A stretch of DNA of 64,000 nt from JASLEW01 sp035544875 (GTDB lineage Bacteria > Acidobacteriota > Thermoanaerobaculia > Multivoradales > UBA5704), in NCBI GenBank assembly GCA_035544875.1, contig DASZZP010000003.1:1-64000 (forward strand). The letters run 5' to 3'. Made by a program: the position numbers and the translations under genes. A model generated the notes under the pieces. That model was not told where the DNA came from. It did no database searches and saw only the letters and a list, made by a program, of their open reading frames with translations. Positions 30,891-40,594 of this stretch are shown here, piece by piece. The stretch's first letter is position 1. The number at the start of each line of letters is the position of its first letter.

Positions 30891-30984
30891 TGCCCGCACC
30901 GGCGTCGAGTCTAGTCCTTTTGCTGGCGGCCGCATGGCCACAGCCCTGATAGAATTTTAGTTTACGGCTTTGAGGAGGTGAGCC

Positions 30985-31758
30985 ATTCCCAAGGAGCCTC
31001 TGTCTCCAGAAGCGGCCTTCCAGCGCACCATCAAGCGCCTGCTGGAACGGCTGCGAGAGGCGGGTGGCTCGAACCTGCTCGGTATCGCGCTCTACGGCGG
31101 CGGGCCGCGGGCGCCGCGGGCGCCGCAGACCCGAGGCTCGCCCGAAGTCAACATGCTGGTCGTGGTCGCCGAGGCGCGCTTGCCGGCCCTGATCGACCTC
31201 GCGCCCGTGCTGACCGCGGCCCAGCGGCAGTCGCAGATCGTCGCCTTCGTGGCCACACCTTTCGACCTGCGGGAGTCGGCGCGCCTTTTCCCTGTCCGGA
31301 TCCTCGAGATCCGCACCCACCACCGGGTGCTTTACGGCGATGTCCACCTCGACGGCCTGGCGATCGAGCCCGAGGGGCTGCTTCTTGCGGCCCTGCAGGA
31401 GCTCAAGAACCTCGAGCTGCGCCTGCGCCAGTGGGTGTTCGAGCGCGGCGCCGATCCGGACATGCTCTGGGCTGGCCTGGTGCAAAGCCTGCCCAAGCTG
31501 GCCTCGATCCTCGAGACGGCGCTGGTGTCCCGCGGCCTCGGGGTTCCCGCCACGCGCGGCGAGCTGCTGCGGGCGGCGGGCCAGGAGCTGGGCATCGAGG
31601 CCGACCGTCTGGAGCGGGTCGCCGCCTCGCGCCTGCGCGCCGGTCGTCCGACGGACGACGCCGTTCGTGAGCAGCTCGGCGAGCTCTTCGAGCTCATCGC
31701 CGACCTCCTGCGGGCGCTCGCCGGCCCGGCGGAGTGCGGCTCGAACCTGCCGGCCTGA
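30985..31758 (+). CDS. nucleotidyltransferase-like protein with apparent AUU start
   Basis: The first ATG in frame (31153) cuts into a conserved strand (GSPEVNMLVVVAEA). Upstream the frame stays open with sensible codons to ATT at 30985, which sits four bases after a strong GAGGAGGTG Shine-Dalgarno; GTG at 30978 is in another frame. The 257-residue product begins PKEPLSPEAAFQRTIKRLLE and has LLGIALYGGG...GSPEVNMLVVV, the outline of a nucleotidyltransferase (G-G/S-x(n)-D/E-x-N/D), though the second acidic residue is N. A helical region follows (100-257), like MNT-HEPN proteins. Function unknown. Confidence 0.7.
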   Translation: MPKEPLSPEAAFQRTIKRLLERLREAGGSNLLGIALYGGGPRAPRAPQTRGSPEVNMLVVVAEARLPALIDLAPVLTAAQRQSQIVAFVATPFDLRESARLFPVRILEIRTHHRVLYGDVHLDGLAIEPEGLLLAALQELKNLELRLRQWVFERGADPDMLWAGLVQSLPKLASILETALVSRGLGVPATRGELLRAAGQELGIEADRLERVAASRLRAGRPTDDAVREQLGELFELIADLLRALAGPAECGSNLPA

Positions 31759-31844
31759 ACCGCAGAACCACATATCGAGGGTGCAAGCGGCCGTAGACCC
31801 GGCGTACATCCGCGCCTCCGCGCGGCCCCGCAGGTCCTACGCAG

Positions 31845-31872
31845 GTCGCCCGTCCGGCTTTGGACGGGCGAC
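31845..31872. terminator. 11-bp perfect hairpin between convergent genes
   Basis: GTCGCCCGTCC (31845-31855), a 6-base loop and GGACGGGCGAC (31862-31872) pair perfectly. It lies between the plus-strand nucleotidyltransferase and the minus-strand permease, a good place for a bidirectional terminator. No clear T-run follows on either side. Confidence 0.5.
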
Positions 31873-31919
31873 ACTTCCCGGAGGTCGCTCTCGGGCTCTC
31901 CGGGCCATCAAAAAGAGCC

Positions 31920-34616
31920 TCACAGCCCGCCGCGCAGCGCCAGGACGGCCGGAACGCGGGTCGCCCGCCGCGCCGCCGCCGCACCCGCGCCGGCCGCGAT
32001 ACCGGCCAGCAGCAGGCCGCCGAAGGCGTAGGCGGCGAGCTCGGCCGGACCGGTGCCGTAGAGCAGGCTCCCCAGCTGCCGGGCGAACGCCAGTGCCGCC
32101 ACCCACCCCAGCGCCACGCCGGCGAGGCCCAGCAGGGCGCCGCGCGCCGCGAACAGCCACAACAGCGCGCGCGGCGTCGCGCCCAGGGCCTGGCGGACCG
32201 CGATCTCGGCCCGGCGCTCGCCGACCGCGTAGGCGGTCGCGCCATAGACCCCGGTTGCGGCGAGCGCCAGGGCGAGGATGGCGAACAGGCCCAGCAGGAG
32301 GGTGCTGAAGCGCGACGGCGCGACCGCCGCCCGCCAGCCGGCGCGCAGCACGCTCGCCTCGGGGACCGGCAGCAAGCGGTCCAGCTCCCGGATCTGGCGG
32401 CGCACGGCGGCGGCAACCGGCCGCGGGTCGCCGCTCACCTTGACCAGCAGCATCATGGCGCGCCAAACCCGCTCCGCGTAGGGAAAGAAGAGCACCGGCC
32501 GCGGCTCGGCGTCGAGCTCCAGGTCGCGCACTCCGCCGACCACCCCTACCACGCTCAGCGGCGCGCCTGCCGTCCAACCCCAGCGAATGCGCTTGCCGAG
32601 CGGGTCTTCGCCAGGCCACCAGCGGCGGGCCAGCGTCTCGTCGATCACCACCACCGGGTGGGCGCCGTCGGTATCGCTCGCGGCCAGCAGCCGGCCGGCG
32701 ACTCGTTTCATCCCCAGCACCTGGAAGTATCCGGGCGTCACCACCCGCCAGTGCGCGAACAGGAAGTCGCTGCCGCCGCCGCTCGCCGCCGGCGGTCCGG
32801 CCGCGCCGGTGCCCTCGCGTGCCAGCGTGAAGGGGGTGTTGGGCGGCGCCCCGCCAGCCGGCGCGAGCGGCGCCAGGTTGGCGGCCCCCACCGCCAGCAC
32901 TCCCGGCAGCCGCGCCACGCGCTGCTCGAGCTGGCTCATGAATTCCCGCATCCGCGGCGGCGGATAGCTCTTGCCCGCCAGGTTCAGCGACAGCGCCACG
33001 ACCTGATCAGGGTCGTAGCCGGGATCGTCGCCTTGCAGGCGCAGCAGGCTGCGCACGGTCAGCCCGGCGGCCACCAGCAGGGTCATGGCCAGCGCCATCT
33101 CGGCCACCACCAGCAGGTCGCGCAGCCGGCGCTCCCGCGGCGGCGACAGGCGCGCCCCGAAGCGCAGCGTCTCGTGCGGCGCGCCGCGCAGCAGCTGCAG
33201 GGCCGGCGCGCCGGCGAGCACCAGCGCGGCGGCCAGGGCGGCGAGCAGGGTGAAGCCGGCGGTGCCCGGACCGAGGCGCACCTCGGCCAGGCGCGGCAGC
33301 CGCCCGAGGTCGAGGTGGCTCAGCGCCGCGGCGCCGCCCGCAGCCAGCAGCAGCCCGACCGCCGCGCCCAGCAGGGCCAGCAGCAGCCCCTCGGCGAGCA
33401 GCTGCCGCACGATGCGGCCGCGGCCGGCGCCGAGGGCGGCCCGGAGGTCGATCTCCCGCTGGCGCGCCGTGGCCCGCACCGCCAGCAGGTTGGCGACGTT
33501 GGTCGAGGCCAGCAGCCAGAGCAGCGCCGCCGCTCCCAGCGCCGCCAGGGTGCGGCGCCGCCAGCGCGCGCCGGTGCGCCACTCGGCGAAGCTGGCCAGA
33601 CGCACGCCCCAGCCGCGGTTGGACTCCGGGTAGCGGAGCGCGAGGATGCCGGCGATCGCGGCCAGCTCGGCGCGCGCCTGGCCGAGAGTCGATCCCCGGC
33701 GCAGGCGGCCGACGACCTCGAGGTGATGGTGGGTGCGGATCGCCCCGCGGGCCGGCTGGCGGTTGGCCACCAGCGGGGTCCAGATGCCGGCCCTCTCGGG
33801 GAAGTCGAAGCCGGCCGGCATGACCCCGACGGCGCGCACCGGCTCGCCGTCGAGCAGCAACGTGCAGCCGCTCAGCACGTCCGCCCCCGCGCACTGCCGC
33901 CGCCACAGCTCATAGCCGAGGACCGCCACCCGGTGGTCGCCGCCGATCGCGTCCTCCGCTTCCGAGAAGACACGGCCGAGCAGCGGCCGCCTGCCGAGCA
34001 ACGGCAAGAGCCCGGCGCTTGCCTGCACGCCGGCCACCCGCTGCGGGCCCGCCGGACCGATCACGTTTCTTACGACCTGCTCGAAGGCGGCCAGGCGCTC
34101 GAAGCTCGTGGCGCGCCCGCGCCAGTCGAGGAAATCGGGCTGCGAGACGGTGAAATCGATCGCCTGGGGGTTGGTCTGCCAGACGCGCACCAACTGGTCC
34201 GCGCCGGCAAACGGGGGCGGCCGCCAGACCACCGCCTCGACCACGCTCCAGACCGCGGCCGCCGCCCCCAGCCCCAGGGCGAGCGCCACCACCGCGGCGA
34301 CCGCAAACGCGGGGGTCGCGCGCAGCTGGCGGAGGGCGAAGCGCAGGTCCTGGCGCAGCTCGGCCAGCCACTCGGCCCGCCGCCAGCCGCGGTCGCGGCT
34401 GCGGCCGAGGGTCCGGCAGGCGGCCGCGACCGCTTGCCGATCGCCCAGGCGGCGCTCGGCCTCTTCGCGGGCCGCAGCCGGTGAGAGGCCGCGCGCCTCG
34501 TAGTCGCGGACCCGCATCTCGAGATGGAAGGCGAGCTCGGCCTCGACCTCCTCCTCGACGCTCGTCTTCCACAGCCGCGACCGGAAGCGGCTTCCGAAGC
34601 GCCTGCCACCGAACAT
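31920..34616 (-). CDS. ADOP-family (MacB-like) ABC transporter permease
   Basis: 898 residues from ATG at 34616, 11 bp after the PadR gene. The N-terminus (VEAELAFHLEMRVRDYEARGLS...AREEAERRLGD) is the acidobacterial duplicated-orphan-permease signature. It is followed by two MacB_PCD/FtsX units: a first membrane helix at about 95-118, a periplasmic domain, FtsX core helices, then a second pair, ending with GERRAEIAVRQALGATPRALL. No ATPase gene is adjacent. Probably exports or senses peptides, antibiotics or lipids; the PadR neighbour implies inducible control. Confidence 0.88.
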   Translation of the reverse strand: MFGGRRFGSRFRSRLWKTSVEEEVEAELAFHLEMRVRDYEARGLSPAAAREEAERRLGDRQAVAAACRTLGRSRDRGWRRAEWLAELRQDLRFALRQLRATPAFAVAAVVALALGLGAAAAVWSVVEAVVWRPPPFAGADQLVRVWQTNPQAIDFTVSQPDFLDWRGRATSFERLAAFEQVVRNVIGPAGPQRVAGVQASAGLLPLLGRRPLLGRVFSEAEDAIGGDHRVAVLGYELWRRQCAGADVLSGCTLLLDGEPVRAVGVMPAGFDFPERAGIWTPLVANRQPARGAIRTHHHLEVVGRLRRGSTLGQARAELAAIAGILALRYPESNRGWGVRLASFAEWRTGARWRRRTLAALGAAALLWLLASTNVANLLAVRATARQREIDLRAALGAGRGRIVRQLLAEGLLLALLGAAVGLLLAAGGAAALSHLDLGRLPRLAEVRLGPGTAGFTLLAALAAALVLAGAPALQLLRGAPHETLRFGARLSPPRERRLRDLLVVAEMALAMTLLVAAGLTVRSLLRLQGDDPGYDPDQVVALSLNLAGKSYPPPRMREFMSQLEQRVARLPGVLAVGAANLAPLAPAGGAPPNTPFTLAREGTGAAGPPAASGGGSDFLFAHWRVVTPGYFQVLGMKRVAGRLLAASDTDGAHPVVVIDETLARRWWPGEDPLGKRIRWGWTAGAPLSVVGVVGGVRDLELDAEPRPVLFFPYAERVWRAMMLLVKVSGDPRPVAAAVRRQIRELDRLLPVPEASVLRAGWRAAVAPSRFSTLLLGLFAILALALAATGVYGATAYAVGERRAEIAVRQALGATPRALLWLFAARGALLGLAGVALGWVAALAFARQLGSLLYGTGPAELAAYAFGGLLLAGIAAGAGAAAARRATRVPAVLALRGGL

Positions 34617-34627
34617 CGATGGCGAGT

Positions 34628-34960
34628 CTACGCGGGCGTGAGGACTTTCGATACGGCGGAGGTAAAACTCGCCCACTGCTCGGTCTCCGCCGCGAGTTGT
34701 TGGCGGCCGGCAGCTGTCAGGCGGTAGAACTTCGCCTTGCGGTTGAGCTCGGAGATCCCCCACTCGGCCTCGATCCAGCCGCGCTTCTCCATCCGGTAGA
34801 GCGCCGGATAGAGCGAGCCTTCCTCGATCTGGAGGGCGTCGTCGGTCGCTTCCTCGAGCCAGCGGGCAATGGCGTAGCCATGGCGCTGGCCGCGGCTGAG
34901 CGTCTTCAGGATCAGGGCGTCCAGGGTTCCCTGCAGAAGCGGCAGCGGCTGTTTGCTCAT
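34628..34960 (-). CDS. PadR-family transcriptional regulator
   Basis: 110 residues from ATG at 34960. LLQGTLDALILKTLSRGQRHGYAIARWLEE and IEEGSLYPALYRMEKRGWIEAEW form the PadR winged helix; the short C-terminal helix gives a PadR-s1 protein. It is the first gene of a PadR-ADOP operon, an arrangement typical of Acidobacteria, and likely represses the permease gene. Confidence 0.93.
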   Translation of the reverse strand: MSKQPLPLLQGTLDALILKTLSRGQRHGYAIARWLEEATDDALQIEEGSLYPALYRMEKRGWIEAEWGISELNRKAKFYRLTAAGRQQLAAETEQWASFTSAVSKVLTPA

Positions 34961-35281
34961 GGCGCAAGCGTAGCGCAACAGTACCTAGACTGTCAAGGCA
35001 ACCGTCCTCCTTCCATCCTCTCTTACCTTCCTTCCATGGGCTGCCCGAGCTCCTCCGCTTCCGGTCCTCTTCCGGTCACCCCAAGGGTGGGACAGCACCG
35101 TCCCACGTCCGGACAGAGCCGGTGGGCTCGGGCAGCGCCGCGTAGGCCTACCTACCGGGGCGGCGGGCTGGCACCACCACTGGCACGGGCCTTGCCCTCT
35201 CAGGGGGGACTGGCAAGGCTCGCCGAGACATCGAGGCGCGACAGGCGGCCGGCCGACGGCCGCCGGGAGGTGAGGCAGGCC
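34961..35281. other. 321-bp divergent intergenic region
   Basis: Separates the PadR-ADOP operon from the plus-strand ADOP gene and should hold both promoters. A TGGGACAGCACCGTCCCA inverted repeat (about 35087-35104: TGGGAC, CAGCAC, GTCCCA) is a possible PadR operator. No gene seen. Confidence 0.4.
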
Positions 35282-37840
35282 ATGGACACCCTCTGGCAGG
35301 ACCTCCGCTACGGCATGCGGGCGCTCGCCAACCACAAAGCCCTGACTGCCGTAGTCGTGGCTTCGCTGGCGCTCGGGATCGGGGCCAACAGCGCCATCTT
35401 CAGCCTGATCGATCAGGTCGTGCTGCGCCTGCTGCCGGTCTCCCATCCGGAGCAGCTGGTGCTGCTCGGTTGGAGGTCCGGCCCGGAGATGCCCGCGGCG
35501 GCGATCAGCGGCGAGACCTCCTTCGACGACGCGGGGATCTCCAGCACCTCCTTCTCCTACCGCACCTTCGAGCACCTGCGCCGCCACGCCCGAACTCTGC
35601 GCGATCTGTTTGCCTTCGCCGGCATCGAGCGGCTCAACGTCTCGACCGGCGGCGAGGCCGAGCTCGCCCGCGGCCAGGTCGTTTCCGGCGGCTACTTTGC
35701 CGCCCTCGGCGTGCCGGCGCTCGCCGGCCGCACCCTCGCCGCGGCCGACGACCGTGCGGCCGCCCCGCCGGTGGCGGTGATCAGCCACGAGTTCTGGCGG
35801 CGCGCCTTCGCTCTCGATCCCGGTGCGCTCGGCAGGACGATCTGGCTCAATGGCTCGCCGTTCACCGTCGTCGGGGTGACCGCGCGCAGCTTCGCCGGCG
35901 CCCTCGAGCTGGGCAGCGACCCGGAGATCACTGTCGCCGTCGCGCAGCAGGCGCTGGTCATGCCCCGCGGCGCGCTGCTCGGCGATGAGCAGACCTGGTG
36001 GCTGCTGGTGATGGGCCGCAAGCGGCCGGGCATCCCGGCAGTCCAGGCAAGGGCCGAGCTCGAGCTGCTGTTCCGCCAGAGCCTCGGCACTCCCGGTGCC
36101 GCCACGGCTCACGGCGAAGCCGCAGCCGCGGCCCGCGGCAGCGCGGACGCCGCCCGCAGGGCCCCGGAGCTGCCGCGCCTGACGCTGGCGCCCGGCGCCC
36201 GCGGGCTGAGCGAGGAGCGGGAGCGGCTGGCGCAGCCGCTCCTGGTGCTCATGGGGCTGGTCGGATTGGTCCTGGCGGGCGCTTGCGCCAACGTCGCCAG
36301 CCTGTTGCTGTCTCGCGCCGCCGCCCGGAGCCGCGAAATCGGCATGCGCCTCGCCCTCGGCGCCAGCCGCGGCCGGCTGGTCCGCCAGCTGCTCACCGAG
36401 AGCGTGCTGCTGGCGCTGCTCGGCGCGGCTTGCGGGCTGCTGCTCGCCTGCTGGGGCGCGGGGATGCCGGTCATTTGGCTGGGGGGCGGCGCCCCGCCCC
36501 TGCGCCTGGCCACCGCGCCGGACGCCCGCATCCTCGCCTTCACCGCCACGGTGGCGCTGCTTTCGGGCCTGCTCTTTGGCCTCGCTCCAGCGCTGCAGGC
36601 GACCCGCCTCGATCCGGCCGCGATGCTGCGCGGCGGCGGCGCCACACCCAGGGGCGACCGCTCGCGGCTGGGCAAGGCCCTGGTGGTGGCCCAGGTGGCG
36701 GTCGCCCTGCTGCTGGTCGCCGGCGCAGGGATGTTCTTGGGCACCCTGCGCAACCTGGGGCGGGTCGCGACCGGCTTCCGGCAGGAGGGCGTCCTACTCT
36801 TCCAGATCGACGCGACCCTCAACGGCTACCACGGCGGCCGCATGGCCGACTTCTACGAGCGCGTGCGGAGCGAGGTCGAGCGCCTGCCCGGCGTCACGGC
36901 AGCCACTCTTTCGGCCTACCCGCTGCTCGGCCACGGCTCCTCTTTCGGCGACGTGGTCTTTCAGGGCTATCGGCCGCGAGCGGGAGAAAAGATGGTCCTG
37001 CCCGAGCACCCGGTCGCGGTCAATTTCCTCAGCACCATGGAGATTCCCATCCTGCTCGGCCGCGACTTCCGGCCCGGCGACGACGAGCACGCGCCGCAGG
37101 TGGCGGTCGTAGGCGAGAGCCTGGCGCGCACCTATTTCCCCGGTCAGAACCCGCTCGGCAAGCGATTCGGCTCCTCGCCGGCCAAGAGCGGCGACGTAGA
37201 GATCGTCGGGGTGGCGCGCGACGCGCACTACACCCGGCTCGACCTCGACGGCAAGATGCCGCTCACCATCTACCGGCCGTTCCGCCAGCAACTGCTCGAG
37301 AAGGCGATGTGTTTCGAGGTGCGGACGGCGGGCGACCCCGGCCGCCTCGTCCCCGGCATCCGCCGGGTGGTGCAGGCGCTCGACCGCAACCTGCCGCTCT
37401 ACGGCATCCGCACCCAGTCCGAGCAGATCGCGGAGACTCTCTTCCAGGAACGTCTCTTCGCGCGCCTGGCGAGCGCCTTCGGGCTGCTCGCCACGCTGCT
37501 CGCCGCGATCGGGCTCTACGGCGTCATGTCGTTCACGGTGGCCCGCCGAACCGCGGAGACCGGCGTGCGAATGGCGCTCGGCGCATCGCCGACCGAGGTG
37601 CTGAAGCGCCTGCTGGGCGAAGCGCTTCTGCTTGCCGCTCTCGGCGTCGCCATCGGCGTCGCCGCCGCGCTCGCCGCGGGCCGCCTGATCGCCAGCCTGC
37701 TCTTCGGCCTCAGCGCCAGCGACCCGGCGGTACTGATCCTTGCCGCCGGCCTTCTGGTCGCCGTCGCCGGCATCGCGGCTTTCCTTCCTGCCCGCCGCGC
37801 CGCGCGCACCGACCCGCGCATCGCCCTCGGACTCGAGTAG
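35282..37840 (+). CDS. second ADOP-family (MacB-like) ABC transporter permease
   Basis: 852 residues; ATG 35282 chosen because MDTLWQDLRYGMRALANHKALTAVVVASLALGIGANSAIFS is the standard ADOP start, with GGAGG upstream. Two MacB_PCD/FtsX units are visible: the first periplasmic domain (about 50-260), a helix group around 290-420 with SREIGMRLALGASRGRLVRQLL, then a second periplasmic domain and a final FtsX group ending TAETGVRMALGASPTEVLKRLL and ARRAARTDPRIALGLE. Divergent from the first ADOP gene. Confidence 0.9.
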   Translation: MDTLWQDLRYGMRALANHKALTAVVVASLALGIGANSAIFSLIDQVVLRLLPVSHPEQLVLLGWRSGPEMPAAAISGETSFDDAGISSTSFSYRTFEHLRRHARTLRDLFAFAGIERLNVSTGGEAELARGQVVSGGYFAALGVPALAGRTLAAADDRAAAPPVAVISHEFWRRAFALDPGALGRTIWLNGSPFTVVGVTARSFAGALELGSDPEITVAVAQQALVMPRGALLGDEQTWWLLVMGRKRPGIPAVQARAELELLFRQSLGTPGAATAHGEAAAAARGSADAARRAPELPRLTLAPGARGLSEERERLAQPLLVLMGLVGLVLAGACANVASLLLSRAAARSREIGMRLALGASRGRLVRQLLTESVLLALLGAACGLLLACWGAGMPVIWLGGGAPPLRLATAPDARILAFTATVALLSGLLFGLAPALQATRLDPAAMLRGGGATPRGDRSRLGKALVVAQVAVALLLVAGAGMFLGTLRNLGRVATGFRQEGVLLFQIDATLNGYHGGRMADFYERVRSEVERLPGVTAATLSAYPLLGHGSSFGDVVFQGYRPRAGEKMVLPEHPVAVNFLSTMEIPILLGRDFRPGDDEHAPQVAVVGESLARTYFPGQNPLGKRFGSSPAKSGDVEIVGVARDAHYTRLDLDGKMPLTIYRPFRQQLLEKAMCFEVRTAGDPGRLVPGIRRVVQALDRNLPLYGIRTQSEQIAETLFQERLFARLASAFGLLATLLAAIGLYGVMSFTVARRTAETGVRMALGASPTEVLKRLLGEALLLAALGVAIGVAAALAAGRLIASLLFGLSASDPAVLILAAGLLVAVAGIAAFLPARRAARTDPRIALGLE

Positions 37841-37841
37841 C

Positions 37842-38447
37842 CTACGGCCCGCGCCTCAGTGGGCGGCGCGCCGGTCGGGCGCTGAGCAGCCGCAGCTGGA
37901 AGGCGATGCCGACCACGACGAGAATGACCAGCAGGATGGGGCGGAGGCTGACGCTGATGTGCGCCATCCCCGCCAGCCCGACGCCGTCGAGGATGAGCCC
38001 GGCCCCCGCCACCGAGGACAGGACCACCAGGGCCAGGTCGAAGAGCAGCACCGCCAGCACCGCGGCCACGATTCCCGCCAGCAAGACGAAGAGCTGTTGC
38101 TCGAGCGTCAGATGGTGCAGGCTCCACGCCATCAGCCTGATCAGCACCGAGGCGCCTACCACGAAGCCGGCGAGCGCGATCGCCACCTTCTGCAGGAAAA
38201 TCGCCAGCAGCACGCCCACCACTCCGGCGAGCAGCGCGACGACCAGGCGCACTCCCGGTTCCCGCACATGGAAAGTGTCGAGCGACAGCGACCAGCCGGC
38301 CATGAAGCCGACCACCCCGACGAACACCCAGAACAACCGGCGCCCCAGGAAAAGCAGGAGCGCTCCGACCAGGATGGCCGCCAGCGGCGTCATCGGATGC
38401 CCTACCAGATCGAAGGTTCGCAGATTGAAGGTTTGCATGCTCGCCAT
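37842..38447 (-). CDS. multi-span membrane protein (DUF4203/TMEM198-like)
   Basis: About 201 residues from ATG 38447; ATG at 38438 or 38459 are alternatives. Six or seven hydrophobic segments cover residues 18-185, with glycine-rich helices (VGVVGFMAGWSL, GVVGVLLAIFL). This fits DUF4203-type membrane proteins. Convergent with the ADOP gene, one base apart at the stops, so no terminator separates them. Confidence 0.72.
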   Translation of the reverse strand: MASMQTFNLRTFDLVGHPMTPLAAILVGALLLFLGRRLFWVFVGVVGFMAGWSLSLDTFHVREPGVRLVVALLAGVVGVLLAIFLQKVAIALAGFVVGASVLIRLMAWSLHHLTLEQQLFVLLAGIVAAVLAVLLFDLALVVLSSVAGAGLILDGVGLAGMAHISVSLRPILLVILVVVGIAFQLRLLSARPARRPLRRGP

Positions 38448-38550
38448 TGTATCTAGCATCCCATGTCCGCTATAGGGGTCTGCTAGGATTGCGCTGTGCT
38501 GAATCGTGCGGCGAGGTGACGGGCCCGGGCGGCCCGGGAGGAGAGGAGCC

Positions 38551-39711
38551 ATGGCAGCGACGAGTGGCCGATTCTCAGACGGCGCGGATGCAGCGGATGC
38601 AGAGGACCGACCTCCCGGAGCGCCGGAATGGCGATGCGGTCGTTTGGCGGGCATCGCCCCGCTGGCGGCGCTGCTTGCGCTGCTTGCAGCAGGGGCGGTA
38701 GGAGCCTCCATCCCGCCTCACGCCGGCTGCGCGTTCGGAGAGCTGTCCTTCGACGAGTCCGCGGCGACCGAGTGGCTCGAGGCGGCCGGCCGGGCGGGCG
38801 GCGACGCGCCCGACGCCGCGGCGGAGCTCGGGCGGGCGATGGAATTCCTTCGCCATTGCAATCCGCCTGCAGCTGCCAACGCGTTTAGACAGGCCAACGA
38901 GCTGGCGGGCGGAGTGTGTGGCGGGTGTCTGCTGGGGGCGGCGCAGGCCCTCGGTCTCGCCGGCTTGCTGGACCCGGCGATCGAGGGTACGCGCGCGGCG
39001 ATCGCCCTGCTCGACCGCGACCCGCTCCTCGGGCGCGCCTGGGGGCAGCTCGGCACCTTGCTGCTTCTTCGGCAGACACCCGAGGGCGACTCCGAGGCCG
39101 AAGACGCGTTCGCGACCGCCGCAGAAGCTGGCGGAAGCTACCATGCCATGGCCCTCTCGCGCCTCGCCGCGGTGCGCCTCCAAAGGCGGCACTATCCCGA
39201 GGCGGTCGAGACCGCGTTGCGCGCCATCGCGGCCGATCCCCACGGCGAAGCGGGAGGCGGTGGCCGATCGACGATCTGCAGGGCGAGGCGTGCGGGCTAT
39301 ACCGACGAGCTGGCCAGGCGCGGAGCGCCCGCGGCGGACCAGACCAACACGGCGAACACGGCGCCCGAGCGCGAGGAGACGTACCGCGTCGGCGAAGGTG
39401 TCCAGCGCCCGACCAGGATCTACAGCCCTGCCCCGCTCTACCCGGCCATGGCGCGCAAGGCTCGCCTGCAAGGAGTCGTCATCGTCGAAGGAGTCATCGA
39501 CACCCACGGCTGCGTCGCCGACGAGAAAGTGCTGAAGGGCCTCCCGATGGGCCTCGACGAGGCGACCGTCGCGGCGGTCCAGGGGTGGGTCTTCGAGCCC
39601 GCCACCCTCGACGGCAAGCCGGTCAGGGTCTACTACACCTTGACCATCAACTTCCAGATGGCCCCCGACGCCAACCTCCCGCGACCCGCCGACTCCCCCG
39701 CTCCACAGTAG
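38551..39711 (+). CDS. TPR-like protein with C-terminal TonB domain
   Basis: 386 residues from ATG at 38551, after a GAGGAGAGGAG ribosome site. One membrane helix (about 37-57) anchors it; residues 90-270 form short helical repeats resembling TPRs (AAANAFRQANELAGG..., AFATAAEAGGSYHAMALSRLAAVRL). The C-terminal 85 residues (PLYPAMARKARLQGVVIVEGVIDTHG ... VQGWVFEPATLDGKPV) are a TonB_C domain, which links the proton-motive force of the inner membrane to outer membrane receptors. No ExbBD nearby. Confidence 0.82.
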   Translation: MAATSGRFSDGADAADAEDRPPGAPEWRCGRLAGIAPLAALLALLAAGAVGASIPPHAGCAFGELSFDESAATEWLEAAGRAGGDAPDAAAELGRAMEFLRHCNPPAAANAFRQANELAGGVCGGCLLGAAQALGLAGLLDPAIEGTRAAIALLDRDPLLGRAWGQLGTLLLLRQTPEGDSEAEDAFATAAEAGGSYHAMALSRLAAVRLQRRHYPEAVETALRAIAADPHGEAGGGGRSTICRARRAGYTDELARRGAPAADQTNTANTAPEREETYRVGEGVQRPTRIYSPAPLYPAMARKARLQGVVIVEGVIDTHGCVADEKVLKGLPMGLDEATVAAVQGWVFEPATLDGKPVRVYYTLTINFQMAPDANLPRPADSPAPQ

Positions 39712-39724
39712 GGCGGCGGGATTT

Positions 39725-40507
39725 GTGGGGCGCGCCCCGGACCCGATGCAATTGGACGACCCGTACACCCGCGCCGGGCTCGCGAATCGAAGCTGCAGGC
39801 GCCGGCTTTTCTTCCCCCTTCTGGCCCTGATCCCATGGTCGGCAGCAGCCGGCATTCTCGTGGCGGCGCCCCCCCCGACGCCACCTGAGAAGAAGACCCC
39901 GCAGCGAGTGCTCCAAGTCACCCTGCTCCCGGCGCCTCCTGCGGCCGGCGCCGTGGTGACCGGCGGCGGAACGCGAGGCGCCGGTGATTCCGCTGCCGGA
40001 CCAGCTCCCGGCAGCGCGGCCGCGCCCGGCGCCGGGGCAACTTCGGCGGGACAGGCGCCCGCCGCCGGGACGCCGCCCCCGAGCCCGATCGACTGGCGGC
40101 CGGTACTGGAGGATCAATCGGCGCGGCGGGCCGCGCGTGCCCAGGAGAGCGCGCGTGAAAACCGGATCGTCTGGTGGGCGATCTTGACGCTTGCCGCGCT
40201 GCTGCTGGCGGGACGGCTGGTCCTGCGCCTGCGCCGGCAGCTGCCCCTCCCCTGCCCTGACTGCGGCCAGAAGATGGTGCGGCTCGACCGCGAGGCCGCC
40301 TTCGCCCAGCTCGACGTCCGCGAGAGGACCGAGCAGCTGGTCGGCGACGTCCTCTACGAGGTCTGGCGGTGCCGGGGCTGTGGCCGGGTCGACAAGCGCG
40401 GCCGGGCGCACGAGCTGGCCGCAGCCGCCCGGGTCGCCACGCCGCCGGCGACGTCGCCGACGGAGGCCCATCGCCGGCGCGGGCCCCGGCCACCGCCGCG
40501 CTCCTGA
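39725..40507 (+). CDS. membrane protein with zinc ribbon (TPM-protein-like C-terminus)
   Basis: 260 residues. A first hydrophobic stretch (28-46) and a second (about 150-165, IVWWAILTLAALLLAG) bracket a proline/glycine/alanine-rich linker. The C-terminal domain has CPDCGQKMVRLDRE and a CRGCGRVDKRGR pair, the four-cysteine ribbon seen at the end of YgcG/TPM proteins, but no TPM domain is present. Starts 13 bp after the TonB gene. Confidence 0.65.
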   Translation: MGRAPDPMQLDDPYTRAGLANRSCRRRLFFPLLALIPWSAAAGILVAAPPPTPPEKKTPQRVLQVTLLPAPPAAGAVVTGGGTRGAGDSAAGPAPGSAAAPGAGATSAGQAPAAGTPPPSPIDWRPVLEDQSARRAARAQESARENRIVWWAILTLAALLLAGRLVLRLRRQLPLPCPDCGQKMVRLDREAAFAQLDVRERTEQLVGDVLYEVWRCRGCGRVDKRGRAHELAAAARVATPPATSPTEAHRRRGPRPPPRS

Positions 40508-40594
40508 GCTCCTGAGCTCCAGCCACCTCCAGGCAGCCAAACAGCCGAACAGCGCCCGGGTCTCGTCGCGCGAAACCGGCTAGAGTAGCCAGCC

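Noticed and set aside
28959..30914. 651-codon plus-strand frame
   Set aside because: Shadow of the hydrolase and secreted-protein genes; no motifs.
31860..34484. 874-codon plus-strand frame opposite the ADOP permease
   Set aside because: Glutamine/arginine-rich antisense shadow without domains.
34481..35281. Upstream extension of the second ADOP permease by 267 codons
   Set aside because: The extension crosses the divergent promoter region and the PadR gene; the family starts at 35282.
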